Below, in pieces: positions 27,135 through 36,894 of a DNA stretch of 64,000 nucleotides (the stretch's first letter is position 1; each line of letters starts with the position of its first letter). The notes beneath the pieces are model-generated. The model was not told where the DNA came from and searched no databases. It saw only the letters and a program-made list of their open reading frames with translations. Source of the DNA: an uncultured Hyphomonas sp. (GTDB lineage Bacteria; Pseudomonadota; Alphaproteobacteria; Caulobacterales; Hyphomonadaceae); the NCBI RefSeq assembly GCF_963678195.1, contig NZ_OY782759.1:1612001-1676000 (forward strand), written 5' to 3'. The position numbers were made by a program, and so were the translations under genes.

Positions 27135-29315
27135 TTGGGTACTCAGTTGAACAGCAGTGGTCGTGTGCAGAGCATAATCAAGTTCGGGGGCGTCTCGGCT
27201 GTCTCGATCGCGCTTCTCGGTACGGCTCAGGCTGAAGATGTCAGCAAGCTTGATACGATTGTGGTGACCGCCCAGAAGCGGGAACAGTCGATCCTTGAGG
27301 TACCTGTCGCGGTGAGCGCCGTTTCAGCCGCGTCGCTGGAAGCGGCCGGCGTAACGCGCCTGGACGACCTTTCATCCGCTTTCCCGAACGTGTACCTCAA
27401 CACGAACAACTCATTGCGCACGACGTCCATCTCTATTCGGGGTGTCGCCTCCAATCCGAACAATCCGGGTGTCGATCAGGGTGTCGGCGTTTTCGTGGAT
27501 GGCGTCTATCAGAGCCGTCCGACGACCATCAATACGAACCTTTACGATCTTGAGCGTGTTGAAGTCATCCGTGGGCCGCAGGGAGCCCTGTACGGCAAGA
27601 ACACGATTGCTGGTGCCGTGAACCTGATCTCCAAATTGCCGGGAGAGAAGAGCGGCATCGAAGGGGCTGTCAGTATTGGTGACTATGAGGCGCTGACCGT
27701 GTTTGGTGCTGCTGATCTGGTTGTCAGCGACAGCGCGCGGGCGCGCGTCTCGGTTTCCTCCCAGCGCCGTAGTGGCTTCACTGAAAATGCCGTGACTGGC
27801 ACCGACCTGGACGATCTCGACGGGACGTCCCTCCGGTTTGCGGTGGTTCTGGATCCGACTGAAAACTTCAGCGTGATCCTGCGCGGTGACGCGGCAGAGG
27901 ATCGCACCAATATGGGCGCCAGTGAGGTGCTTTCCAACGGTGTTCTGGCTGGTACGCCGCTGGCAGATGCTGCTCCGGAAGACCGCACTGTGTCGAACGA
28001 TTTTGATCCGGTTCAGAACCGTGACCTGTGGGGCACATCCCTGCAGGCGGACTGGACTTTCGATGCTGGCACGTTGACGTCGCTGACCGGCTTTCGTGAG
28101 TATCAGTGGTACAATGCCGCTGATAATGATTTCACGGCACTCAATCAGCTGCGTTCGGGCATTTCCGAGGAACAGAATCAGTTTTCGCAGGAACTGCGGT
28201 TCACTTCCGAGAAGGGCGAGCGCTTCGACTATCTCGTCGGCGCCTATTATCTCAAGGAAAGCCTGTCTGCCGTTTCAAATGCCGTTATCGGACCCGATCT
28301 CGGTGTCTATCCGACCGAGACTCCGATCGATATTTTCGCCGACCTTGAAACGACCAGCTATGCGGCCTTTGGCCAGCTTAATTACTATTTCAATCCGCAG
28401 TTCGGTCTCACGGCCGCCATCCGGGCTTCGAAAGACGAGAAGGATGTCGTGCATTCCTCCATCGGAGATCCCTATGGTGCCGTCCTGCAGACTTCCCCCG
28501 TCAGAAAACTGTCGCGTGAAGACGAGGAGTGGACGCCGTCGGTCAGTCTCAACTGGACTCCTTCCGACAACATGCTGTTCTACGCATCCTATGCGCGCGG
28601 TTACAAATCGGGCGGTTACAACGTGTTCTCGATCAACAGTGGAGACGATGCCGAGTACAAGCCGGAGTTCGTCAACAATTACGAGCTCGGGGCCAAGTCG
28701 ACCCTGGCAGGTGGAGCGGTCTATCTCGCAGCGGCGGCTTTCTTTCTGGACTATACGGACCTCCAGGTGAACCAGCTTGTGAATGTCGGTGGCGTTCCCA
28801 CCTTCACCACGTCCAACGCCGCTGAAGCGGAAAGCTGGGGTATCGAACTGGAAGGCACTTGGGAAGCGACAGAAAACCTGCGGTTCACGGCAGCCTATGG
28901 GTATCTGGATGGCGAATTCTCGGATTTCCAGAACGCAACCTCATCCGGCGCGGATTATTCCGGCAACCGGCTGCCTGAAGCGCCAGAGCACTCGCTGTCC
29001 TTTAATGGCGATTACCGGGCCTCGCTCACTGAGGCACTGGACTTTGTGGCCCATGCCGACACGAGCTATCGCAGCGAGCTCTACTTCTCGCCCGGCAATG
29101 ATCCCGATTACATGCAGGATGCGGTCACACTCGTGAACTCCCGGATCGGTATCGCCGCTTCCGATGACAGCTGGAGTCTAATGTTGTGGGGGCGGAACCT
29201 GACGGATGAGACATATGCCGTCAGCCGTTCGGCAGGCGTGATCATTCCCGGCCAGCAGATCCAGTCACTGGGCGCGCCCCGCACCTGGGGTGTTGAGCTT
29301 CGGGCGCGCTACTGA
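27135..29315 (+). CDS. TonB-dependent outer-membrane receptor
   Basis: A 726-residue receptor. The start is TTG at 27135, chosen because it follows GAGGAGGG at proper spacing; no ATG is better placed. The signal peptide ends TAQA. The TonB box is DTIVVTAQKR, the plug has SIRGVASNPNNPGVDQGVGV and VEVIRGPQGALYGKNTIAGA, and the C-terminus reads RTWGVELRARY. It is 26 bases before the TRAP permease gene and probably the first gene of a long operon, supplying the ligand that the TRAP or BASS transporters then take through the inner membrane. Confidence 0.92.
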   Translation: MGTQLNSSGRVQSIIKFGGVSAVSIALLGTAQAEDVSKLDTIVVTAQKREQSILEVPVAVSAVSAASLEAAGVTRLDDLSSAFPNVYLNTNNSLRTTSISIRGVASNPNNPGVDQGVGVFVDGVYQSRPTTINTNLYDLERVEVIRGPQGALYGKNTIAGAVNLISKLPGEKSGIEGAVSIGDYEALTVFGAADLVVSDSARARVSVSSQRRSGFTENAVTGTDLDDLDGTSLRFAVVLDPTENFSVILRGDAAEDRTNMGASEVLSNGVLAGTPLADAAPEDRTVSNDFDPVQNRDLWGTSLQADWTFDAGTLTSLTGFREYQWYNAADNDFTALNQLRSGISEEQNQFSQELRFTSEKGERFDYLVGAYYLKESLSAVSNAVIGPDLGVYPTETPIDIFADLETTSYAAFGQLNYYFNPQFGLTAAIRASKDEKDVVHSSIGDPYGAVLQTSPVRKLSREDEEWTPSVSLNWTPSDNMLFYASYARGYKSGGYNVFSINSGDDAEYKPEFVNNYELGAKSTLAGGAVYLAAAAFFLDYTDLQVNQLVNVGGVPTFTTSNAAEAESWGIELEGTWEATENLRFTAAYGYLDGEFSDFQNATSSGADYSGNRLPEAPEHSLSFNGDYRASLTEALDFVAHADTSYRSELYFSPGNDPDYMQDAVTLVNSRIGIAASDDSWSLMLWGRNLTDETYAVSRSAGVIIPGQQIQSLGAPRTWGVELRARY

Positions 29316-29341
29316 TCCGGCATCGCTGGACAGGTCAGAAA

Positions 29342-30619
29342 ATGCCGAGGATTGCCGCCTTCATCTCAATGCTGGTTACCGCCCTTCTGGGTGTTGGGCT
29401 GGCATACCTGATGGGAATGGCCGGCATCCTTGGTTTTCTCGCGACAGGGATGGGAGAGTATCTTCAGGCGCTGCCCCGGCGGGCGTTCTCTCAATTGGAC
29501 GTCTTCGCCCTGATGGCGATGCCGCTGTTTGTACTCGTTGGTGAGCTGATGAACCGTGGCGGTATCACGCGCTCATTGGTTGATCTCGCATCATTGGTCG
29601 TTGGGCGCAGCCGGGGCGGACTCGGGCATGTCAATGTTGCCAGCAGTGTCTTCTTTGCAGGTGTCTCCGGCTCGGCGATGGCTGACGCGGCGGCGCTCTC
29701 TTCAACGCTGGTCCCGGCCATGAAGGAAAACGGTTATTCCGGTGTCTATGCCGGAGCTATTACGGCAGCGTCGTCGGTGATTGGGCCGCTTATTCCACCC
29801 AGCATTATTCTGATCTTCTATGGAGCGATCATGAATGTGGATGTGGCGGCCCTGTTCGCTGCGTCCATCGTGCCGGGGCTTGTTCTGAGCCTGGCACTTT
29901 TTGCTGCCAATGCCGTGTTTGCCCGGATTGATGGCCATCCAACGCTCGATAGCCGGCCACCGCTTTTCCGTACCCTTGTAAAGGCGGGCCCGGCTCTTCT
30001 GCTGCCGGCGATCATTATCGCGGGCATCGTCTTTGGTATCGTCACCCCGACGGAGGCAGCCGCGCTGGCGGTTGCGGCATCACTGCTGGTGATCCTGCTG
30101 GGCGGAAAACTGCAATGGAATACGGTCAGGGAAGCGGTCTTCGGTGCGACCGTTTTCACCGGTGCAATCTTCGCCATAATCTTTGCTGCCACCAGCATAA
30201 ATTTCCTCGCCGCGCTTGTCGGCGCGCCGGAAATAATCGCAGACTGGCTGAACGCATACTCGTTGAGTCTCAATACCTATCTTGCGGTATTGACCTGCAT
30301 ATTCGTCCTTGTCGGGATGATACTTGATACGCAGATCGCACTTATCCTGCTCGCGCCAATCCTGGTGCCAGCAGCCTATCAACTGGGCGCTGATCCGGTG
30401 CATCTTGGTGTGCTCGTCTGTTTCACAATCACGCTCGGCCTGATCACGCCCCCGCTGGGCGGAGTTGTTTTGATCGTGTCAGCAGCAACACGTGAGTCCT
30501 ATTGGGCCCTCATGAAAGCGCTGTTGCCTTTCATCCTGATCGAGTTCGCCGTCCTTTTCCTCCTGCTCTACGTTCCTGCAATCGTACTGACACTGCCGCG
30601 CGTTCTGGGTTTGCTATGA
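29342..30619 (+). CDS. dctM: TRAP transporter large permease
   Basis: A 425-residue DctM-type inner-membrane protein with about 12 hydrophobic segments. It has the family blocks FAGVSGSAMADAAALSSTLV and PAMKENGYSGVYAGAITAAS, and GPLIPPSIILIFYGA. TRAP systems import carboxylated solutes using a sodium or proton gradient. Gene order here is M-P-Q, not the common P-Q-M. Its stop overlaps the next start (ATGA), so the three are translationally coupled. Confidence 0.93.
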   Translation: MPRIAAFISMLVTALLGVGLAYLMGMAGILGFLATGMGEYLQALPRRAFSQLDVFALMAMPLFVLVGELMNRGGITRSLVDLASLVVGRSRGGLGHVNVASSVFFAGVSGSAMADAAALSSTLVPAMKENGYSGVYAGAITAASSVIGPLIPPSIILIFYGAIMNVDVAALFAASIVPGLVLSLALFAANAVFARIDGHPTLDSRPPLFRTLVKAGPALLLPAIIIAGIVFGIVTPTEAAALAVAASLLVILLGGKLQWNTVREAVFGATVFTGAIFAIIFAATSINFLAALVGAPEIIADWLNAYSLSLNTYLAVLTCIFVLVGMILDTQIALILLAPILVPAAYQLGADPVHLGVLVCFTITLGLITPPLGGVVLIVSAATRESYWALMKALLPFILIEFAVLFLLLYVPAIVLTLPRVLGLL

Positions 30620-31614
30620 GTACCGTGTTGGATCGGCGTTTCCTCCTGCAGGCGGCAGGGGCTCTGGCTCTGGCAGGGTGTCAGCCGGCACCACCGCAGC
30701 GTCTGAGACTGGCCCTTGCCGGGTCTCCCAACGCGGCATGGAATGGGGTCTGGGTCTGGATGCAGGCCTTCATGGCGGCGATGAAGGCGACTGGTCAGGC
30801 AATGACTCTCAGCACAAATGCATCGCTCGGCCGGGAAGAAGACCGTACGGAGTTGACCGGCATCGGCCTTCTTCAGCTCAATGATGCCAGTATTTCCGAG
30901 GCGACCGCGTTCAGCGAGGCATATGTCGTCACCCAATTGCCGTTCCTGTTCCGGGATCTCAATCAGTTCGATCGCTTGCTGCAGGATCAGACCTTCATGG
31001 AAGAGGTCAACGAAAGGCTGGCGCGTGCCGGTCTCGTTCTGATCGATGCAGCGTTCCTGGGGGGGATGAGCGGGCTCTTCACCACGCAGCGGCCAGTCCG
31101 CAGCATGGAGGACATGAAGGGGCTCCGGTTGCGCGCGATGGACCGGCGCGATCTGGTGCTGATTGAAGCGTTCGGGGCTTCCGGTGTTCAGGTCGCATGG
31201 GAGGAAACGCCTCAGGCGCTCCAGACCGGTATCGCCTCAGGGTATTTCAATCCGCCGTTGGCACCGGTCCTCTTCGGTCATGGTGCTTATCTGAAGTATT
31301 TCACTGATCTGAGGGTCGCGCCGGCGCATCGTCTGATCGTTGCCTCGTCAAAATGGATGAATGCCCTCGACACCGGGGCACGGCAGACGGTGGAGGTGGC
31401 GTTTGCTGCGGGCAGGGCTGCAAACAGGGAATGGTCGCAGAAGCGCCTGCAAAGTGACATGCAGTTGCTGGAAGACAGCGGCATTGAAACCGTTGAGATT
31501 CCGGACGATGCACGCGCTGAATTCCGCGCAAAGGCCCGTGAGGCCTATGGAGCCTATGCGCGCCAGCCGGTGATCGATCATGCCCTTGAGCTTGCGGGCA
31601 GGTATGTTTCATGA
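30616..31614 (+). CDS. dctP: TRAP transporter substrate-binding lipoprotein
   Basis: A 332-residue DctP-family binding protein. The ATG at 30616 overlaps the dctM stop. The N-terminus has a twin-arginine start (DRRFLLQAAGAL) and a lipobox (LALAGC), so it may be a Tat-exported lipoprotein instead of the usual free periplasmic protein. The ligand arginine region reads MKGLRLRAMDRRD, similar to the conserved carboxylate-binding site; ATPQALQTG-type sequence (EETPQALQTGIASGYFNPP) follows. The ligand is probably an organic acid. Confidence 0.88.
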   Translation: MSTVLDRRFLLQAAGALALAGCQPAPPQRLRLALAGSPNAAWNGVWVWMQAFMAAMKATGQAMTLSTNASLGREEDRTELTGIGLLQLNDASISEATAFSEAYVVTQLPFLFRDLNQFDRLLQDQTFMEEVNERLARAGLVLIDAAFLGGMSGLFTTQRPVRSMEDMKGLRLRAMDRRDLVLIEAFGASGVQVAWEETPQALQTGIASGYFNPPLAPVLFGHGAYLKYFTDLRVAPAHRLIVASSKWMNALDTGARQTVEVAFAAGRAANREWSQKRLQSDMQLLEDSGIETVEIPDDARAEFRAKAREAYGAYARQPVIDHALELAGRYVS

Positions 31615-32126
31615 GCCCGCCCCTGACGCTTCTTCGAGCCTTCCTGATCAAGGCCGACCGCCGCCTGAACACTGGCCTGCTCTGGGTGTCGAGCGGGCTT
31701 CTCTGCACCATGGTCCTCCTCGTCCTGATCCAGATCGTGGCGCGCTACCTTTTGAGGGATGCCCCGGCATGGACGGAAGAGGGGGCCCGCTACTGCATGG
31801 TCTGGAGCGCGCTGCTGGCGGCCACCTGTGCATTCTACGAGAAAGCTGATCCAGCTCTGGTCAAGGTGAGCGGAGAGTCTCCTGTGCGCCTGCAGAAGGC
31901 CACATCGCTTATGCGCTTCATATGTGTTCTGGTCTTCTCGGGTGTGCTGCTTGTGTATTCGGGCGGAATGCTCATGCGTTCGGCATTGCGGCAGTCTGAG
32001 GCACTGGACATAAACCTTGCCCTGATCACGGGTGTCGTGCCTGTCTTTGCGTCGGTCATCCTGTTTCATGCCGTTGTGCAGTTCATGACGGTTCAAGCGA
32101 CGGAAAGGCAGGTCACAGAATGCTGA
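31611..32126 (+). CDS. dctQ: TRAP transporter small permease
   Basis: A 171-residue DctQ-type protein with four hydrophobic segments. The typical QIVARYLLRDAPAWTEEGAR stretch is at about residues 41-60. It starts at an ATG that overlaps the dctP stop and overlaps the next gene by 7 bases. It completes a three-part TRAP system. Confidence 0.9.
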   Translation: MSPPLTLLRAFLIKADRRLNTGLLWVSSGLLCTMVLLVLIQIVARYLLRDAPAWTEEGARYCMVWSALLAATCAFYEKADPALVKVSGESPVRLQKATSLMRFICVLVFSGVLLVYSGGMLMRSALRQSEALDINLALITGVVPVFASVILFHAVVQFMTVQATERQVTEC

Positions 32127-33004
32127 TGGAAATCGTGTCAAAGGTCGTTCTGCCGGGGGCGCTGGGGCTTATCATGCTTGGCATGGGCCTTTCCCTGACG
32201 CTTGCGGATTTTCTCAGTTTTCGCCGGCGTATCGCACCCGTACTGGGCGGATTAGCCAGCCTCCTCATCCTGCTGCCGGTTGCGGCGCTGACGATTGCGA
32301 CTGTATTCCACCTACCTCCGATACTGGCAGTGGGGCTCGTGCTGGTAGGCGCCTGTCCCGGAGGGACCTTCTCCAACCTGCTGACCCATTATGCTCGGGG
32401 GGACCTCGCCCTGTCGGTCACCTTGACGGCGATTGCCAGTATCTGTGTGATCTTCACCATGCCGCTCATTGTTGAGTTCGCGCTGGCATTCTTCCTGGGA
32501 GAGCAGCGCGAGATCACCCTGCCGATGCTGGACACGATGCGGCAGATCTTCCTGCTGACGATATGCCCGGTCGTGGCAGGAATGCTGATCCGGCATCGCT
32601 GGACGGGGCTGGCTGAAAAGTTAGCAGATCCGGTGAAGAACGTCGCCGGTGTCCTGATCTTCTCGGTGTTCATCAGTATTATCATTGCCGACCGGGAAAG
32701 CTTCGCGAAAGCCTTCTCCAGTGTTGCTTTTCCCGTCATCCTGCTGAACCTGACATCCGTTTGTCTCGGGACTCTGATCGGCTTCCTCACCACGTCCAGA
32801 TCGCCGGAACGGCGCGCGATCACGCTTGAGCACACAATCAAGCAGGAGGGGCTGGGCATCTTCATTGCCATCAGTCTGCTGCACATGACCGAAATGGCTC
32901 TGCCGCTCATGCTGAACTCTCTTGTGGGGATCGTCGTGGGGAGTCTGATCGTAACGGCTGCACGCCTCAACAAAAAGAACCGTCTTATTCAAAATGAACA
33001 CTGA
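32120..33004 (+). CDS. Bile acid:sodium symporter (BASS) family transporter
   Basis: A 294-residue membrane protein with about nine to ten hydrophobic segments and the BASS signature VLVGACPGGTFSNLLTHYAR, near residue 75. A second conserved block reads IKQEGLGIFIAISLL. Family members carry bile acids, pyruvate, pantoate or other organic anions with sodium. It is coupled to the TRAP genes, giving this operon two different carboxylate uptake systems, which is unusual. It overlaps the following CoA ligase gene by 11 bases. Confidence 0.87.
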   Translation: MLMEIVSKVVLPGALGLIMLGMGLSLTLADFLSFRRRIAPVLGGLASLLILLPVAALTIATVFHLPPILAVGLVLVGACPGGTFSNLLTHYARGDLALSVTLTAIASICVIFTMPLIVEFALAFFLGEQREITLPMLDTMRQIFLLTICPVVAGMLIRHRWTGLAEKLADPVKNVAGVLIFSVFISIIIADRESFAKAFSSVAFPVILLNLTSVCLGTLIGFLTTSRSPERRAITLEHTIKQEGLGIFIAISLLHMTEMALPLMLNSLVGIVVGSLIVTAARLNKKNRLIQNEH

Positions 33005-34571
33005 TACCGAAACGTCATTCCCATACCTGGAGCGCATCAGCGATTATCCGTCCTTCCATGCAGCAAGGACACCTCAGGCTGAGGCGCTGTCCGGCACCGG
33101 CGGAGAGCACACCTATCTAGAATTTTCTGCGGCCGTCGACGCTGTGGCCTCCGAAATGCTGTCCCGGGGCATCCGCAAGGGTGACGTCGTGGCGACGCTC
33201 TCCCCGCCGCGTGCGGAATTTTTCATTCTCTTCCTGGCGACGGCTCGTATCGGGGGCATCTGGCTGGGCCTCAACCCGAAATCGACGCAGCGGGAGCTGG
33301 GCCATATCCTCAGTGATGCGAAACCGGCCCTGGTGTTCAGCGTCGCGGCCTCAGGTGACCGTGTGTTCAGTTCGGAACTTGAGGGGATGGGGGTCGAGCC
33401 AGGCCGGATCATCGGCATCGGCGATGAGGGTGCACTTGAGCGGTTCCTGCTGGCAGATGCTGATACAAATTCGGAGCGCTTCCAGGAAGCGATCAAGGCC
33501 GTATCGCCGGATGACCCCGCCCTGATCATCTATACGTCCGGCACAACCGGCACGCCCAAGGGTGCGCTTCTCTCGCAGGGGGGTATGGTCCAGAGCTTTT
33601 ACACCCAGGCATCTGTCGCCGGTGTTGATAATGTAAGAATACTGAACAATCTCCCGATCAATCATATCGGCAGTGTCGGAGACGTGTCGTGCCATGCGCT
33701 TATATGCGGTGGTCTGATCCACTTCATGGACACTTACAGTCCCGCGGGTTCTCTGGAGGCCATTGAGGCGAAGAGCCTGACGGTGTGGGGGCAGGTGCCG
33801 GTCCAATTGCAGCAATCGTTCGAAAGCGACGCGGCCGACAAGGCGGATATCTCCTCACTGGAGCTGATCTTCTGGAGCGGAGGTGTCGCGCCCGTTCCGC
33901 TGGTAGAGCGCATGCAGCGCATTTGTCCGCGCTTGCTGAATGCCTATGGCATGACGGAGGCGACCAGCAATATCACATACACACCCTTTCAATCCTCCGC
34001 GGCGGAGCTGTCCGGGACGGTGGGCTTGCCCGCGCCTGATTGCGAGATCAAGATTATCGGCGCTGATGGCAAGGCGCTCCCACCGGGGCAGGAGGGAGAA
34101 ATCTGTGTCCGCACTGACCGTCTCATGCTCGGTTATCTGAACCGGGAAGAGGCCACGCGCGAAACGATCGATAGCGAAGGGTGGCTTCGGACAGGCGATG
34201 TCGGCCAGATGGGGGCGGACGGCCTGCTTCGGCTGACAGGACGTAAGAAAGAGATGTTCAAGTCCGGCGGTTACAACATCTATCCGAGAGAGATTGAAGA
34301 GGTGCTGGAAGCGGTGCCGAGTGTCAGCGTCGCGGTCGTGGTGGCTGCACCGCATCCCGTATTTGGGGAGTCCGGCGTCGCCTATATCGCTCCGGCACCA
34401 GGCGCCAGCCTGTCGGAGGAGATGCTCCGCGACTGGTGCCGGGAAAACCTGGCCAACTACAAGATTCCGAAATTGTTCAAGATACAGAATAACCTGCCGA
34501 TGCTGGCAATCGGCAAGATAGACAAAGTTGCATTAAAGCGAGACGCCGAAGCGGCGTTCTCCGGTTCGTAG
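32994..34571 (+). CDS. Acyl-CoA ligase (AMP-forming)
   Basis: A 525-residue class I adenylate-forming enzyme that would activate a carboxylic acid to its CoA thioester. Motifs: P-loop YTSGTTGTPKGALLSQGG (about residue 180), YGMTEATSNITY (A5), GWLRTGDVGQ (A7), GRKKEMFKSGGYNIYPREIE (A8) and the catalytic lysine in AIGKIDK near the C-terminus. Its place after two organic-anion transporters suggests it captures the imported acid. The substrate class is not evident. Confidence 0.92.
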   Translation: MNTDTETSFPYLERISDYPSFHAARTPQAEALSGTGGEHTYLEFSAAVDAVASEMLSRGIRKGDVVATLSPPRAEFFILFLATARIGGIWLGLNPKSTQRELGHILSDAKPALVFSVAASGDRVFSSELEGMGVEPGRIIGIGDEGALERFLLADADTNSERFQEAIKAVSPDDPALIIYTSGTTGTPKGALLSQGGMVQSFYTQASVAGVDNVRILNNLPINHIGSVGDVSCHALICGGLIHFMDTYSPAGSLEAIEAKSLTVWGQVPVQLQQSFESDAADKADISSLELIFWSGGVAPVPLVERMQRICPRLLNAYGMTEATSNITYTPFQSSAAELSGTVGLPAPDCEIKIIGADGKALPPGQEGEICVRTDRLMLGYLNREEATRETIDSEGWLRTGDVGQMGADGLLRLTGRKKEMFKSGGYNIYPREIEEVLEAVPSVSVAVVVAAPHPVFGESGVAYIAPAPGASLSEEMLRDWCRENLANYKIPKLFKIQNNLPMLAIGKIDKVALKRDAEAAFSGS

Positions 34572-34581
34572 AGGTGGCAAG

Positions 34582-35340
34582 ATGAATGCGGTGATTTGCG
34601 AAATCGAGGGGGAAGTTGCGCGTGTTACGCTCAACCGTCCGGAATCCCTAAATGCCATCAACAGCGTACTCCTCCAGGAGCTGGCGGATGCGATGGATCA
34701 TGTCTGTAGCCTGCCTGATGTGCGGCTTGTCGTTCTGACCGGCGCCGGGCGTGCCTTTTGTGTGGGGGATGATCTGAAGGAGATGAACTCAGGCTCGGGA
34801 ATGCAGGCAGAGTCAGGCTACCTTGTTGAGCGCTTGCAGGATATTTCCCGCGCCATGATGTTCAGTGATAAGATATTTGTCACACTCGTAAATGGGTGGG
34901 CAATCGGCGGTGGTTTGTCATGGGTCCTGAATTCCGACTTTGTCGTCTTTGAGGAGGATGCGAAGGGCTTCTTTCCTGAGATTGGGCTTGGTCTCTTCAT
35001 GAGTGGTGGCGCAACGGTGCTCTTGCCACTTCTCGCCGGATACCCGCGTGCAACAGCCTTGTTCGCCAAGGGGGAGCATATCGATGCGGTTGAGGCGAAG
35101 CGCATTGGTCTTGTCTCCGAAATGGCGCCCTCTGGGGGCGGCCGGGCCGCTGTTGATGCATTGTGTCAGGACTTGCTGGCCTTGCCGGATGAATTACTGG
35201 GCGCCCTTAAGCGTGTCCGCAATTTTGCGTCGAGGGACGCGATTGAGGCGGCGCTCCAGGAAGAATGCAAAACCCTGGTGCAGGCAATCGATGTGGTTCG
35301 AAGCAAGCAAGAAAGCCAATGGAGCGTTGCTGAGGACTAA
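34582..35340 (+). CDS. Enoyl-CoA hydratase/isomerase-family protein
   Basis: A 252-residue crotonase-fold protein. The CoA-binding and oxyanion-hole segments are visible (AFCVGDDLKEM and NGWAIGGGLSW), and an acidic residue in FFPEIGLGLFMSGG occupies the usual second glutamate position. The first glutamate site looks changed, so hydratase, isomerase and hydrolase roles are all open. It follows the CoA ligase by 10 bases and probably acts on the same thioester. Confidence 0.88.
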   Translation: MNAVICEIEGEVARVTLNRPESLNAINSVLLQELADAMDHVCSLPDVRLVVLTGAGRAFCVGDDLKEMNSGSGMQAESGYLVERLQDISRAMMFSDKIFVTLVNGWAIGGGLSWVLNSDFVVFEEDAKGFFPEIGLGLFMSGGATVLLPLLAGYPRATALFAKGEHIDAVEAKRIGLVSEMAPSGGGRAAVDALCQDLLALPDELLGALKRVRNFASRDAIEAALQEECKTLVQAIDVVRSKQESQWSVAED

Positions 35341-35375
35341 GCGCTGCCGGGTGACAAAAATTATTGGAGTTGCAA

Positions 35376-36596
35376 ATGTACACTCAGTTTCGAGCGTATC
35401 TGGAAAATGAGCTTGCAGGAATCCGCAATGCCGGCTTTTTCAAGGATGAGCGGGTCATTGCGGGACCGCAGGGCACAGAAGTGTCACTGCCGTCCGGGGG
35501 CAAGTTGCTCAATCTTTGTTCAAACAATTATCTGGGGTTGGCGCAGCACCCGGCGTTGCGGGAGGCGGCGCACAAGGGACTCGATGCCTGGGGCTATGGT
35601 ATGGCGTCGGTACGATTCATCTGCGGAACACAATCGGTCCACAAACAGCTCGAAGATGTTCTGACGCGCTTCCTGCAAACGGAAGACACGATTCTTTTCC
35701 CTTCCTGCTTTGATGCAAATGGCGGGTTGTTCGAAGTTCTGCTGGATGAGAACGACGCCGTCATATCTGACGAACTGAACCATGCCTCCATCATTGATGG
35801 CATCCGGCTCTGCAAAGCGCGCCGTTATCGCTACGGCAACAATGATATGCAGGATTTGGAAGCGCAGTTGCGTGCGGCAGATGAAGCGGGCGCCCGCTTC
35901 AAGCTGATTTCGACAGACGGTGTCTTCTCCATGGATGGCTCCCTGGCAAGACTGGATGAGATCTGCGATCTCGCAGACCGCTATGATGCGATTGTCCATG
36001 TCGATGACAGTCATGCCACCGGTGTGGTCGGTTCGGCCGGCCGGGGCACACCGGCACATTTTGGCTGTACGGAGCGTGTTGATGTTGTGACCGGCACGCT
36101 CGGTAAGGCCTTGGGTGGTGCGAGTGGGGGCTATACGTCAGGCCGGCGGGAAATCGTGGAGTTGCTGCGCCAGCGTTCCAGACCTTACCTTTTCTCGAAC
36201 ACCATCGCACCGCCCCTGGTGGCCGGTGCAATCACGGCAGTCGAGCTGGCAGAACAGGGAGAGGATATGCGAGCGCGCTTACGTGAGAACACCCGGCTGT
36301 TCCGCAGTGGGCTTGAAGCTGCGGGCTATGACCTTCTTCCCGGAGAACACCCGATTGTTCCTGTCATGTTGCGCGACGCACATCTTGCGACGAAGCTCGC
36401 AGAGTACCTTCTCAGACACGGTGTGTATGTGATCCCGTTTTCTTATCCTGTGGTACCAAAAGGCAAGGCGCGAATACGGTGCCAGATTTCTGCTGCCTTC
36501 ACGAAGGACGAGATTTCGCGGGCGGTCGAAACATTTGCTGCCGCGCGGGGGATTGTCAAAGGAACCGGGCTTGAAGCAGCCAATCGTGACGCATAG
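35376..36596 (+). CDS. kbl: 2-amino-3-ketobutyrate CoA ligase / alpha-oxoamine synthase
   Basis: A 406-residue PLP enzyme closely similar to glycine C-acetyltransferase, which splits 2-amino-3-oxobutyrate with CoA into glycine and acetyl-CoA. Motifs: [37 protein letters not shown] and the PLP lysine in [15 protein letters not shown]. The ATG at 35376 follows GGAG. No threonine dehydrogenase is nearby, so its partner reaction is unclear. The stop codon TAG (36594) lies inside a 9-base stretch shared with IS remnant a, so the last residues may come from the insertion. Confidence 0.9.
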   Translation: MYTQFRAYLENELAGIRNAGFFKDERVIAGPQGTEVSLPSGGKLLNLCSNNYLGLAQHPALREAAHKGLDAWGYGMASVRFICGTQSVHKQLEDVLTRFLQTEDTILFPSCFDANGGLFEVLLDENDAVISDELNHASIIDGIRLCKARRYRYGNNDMQDLEAQLRAADEAGARFKLISTDGVFSMDGSLARLDEICDLADRYDAIVHVDDSHATGVVGSAGRGTPAHFGCTERVDVVTGTLGKALGGASGGYTSGRREIVELLRQRSRPYLFSNTIAPPLVAGAITAVELAEQGEDMRARLRENTRLFRSGLEAAGYDLLPGEHPIVPVMLRDAHLATKLAEYLLRHGVYVIPFSYPVVPKGKARIRCQISAAFTKDEISRAVETFAAARGIVKGTGLEAANRDA

Positions 36597-36765
36597 CCTC
36601 AAATAATGACGAATTCGCTCTTCCGCGATTTCAAGACTTCACCCGAAATAATCCAGCTTGTGGTGATGATGTATGTCAGGTTTCCGCGCGTAGCCGCGCT
36701 TCGCGAATGACGTGACCTTCTCGCCGCCCAGGACCTGCTCGTCCGCGGATAGCGGAACTGGTTCG
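36594..36765 (+). mobile_element. Decayed IS6-family insertion sequence, remnant d (internally deleted)
   Basis: Only both ends survive. The left end keeps the transposase start (ATG 36606, MTNSLFRDFKTSPEIIQL, then VVMMYVRFP) and ends at a stop near 36708. The right end has ACCTGCTCGTCCGC and ACTGGTTCGCAT, matching remnants a and b. The flank TAGCCTCAA (36594-36602) equals 5098-5106 in remnant a. Confidence 0.8.
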
Positions 36766-36856
36766 CATGAGCCTAGCGCCACCTGAATCTCCAAGGGCGT
36801 AAGGCTCGCTTCTGTCGATTAGGTATTTTCCCTGAATTGAAAGCGATACCAAAAAA

Positions 36857-36869
36857 CTAATAGTGTTAG
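36857..36869 (+). promoter_or_regulatory. CTA-N7-TAG operator, site 1
   Basis: CTAATAGTGTTAG, preceded by AAAAAA and followed by ATA, ends 25 bases before the first Rieske oxygenase gene. The half-sites are CTAA and TTAG. It is one of nine copies in module E. Confidence 0.7.
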
Positions 36870-36894
36870 ATATCTTTGAAATGGGAGATGCCTA

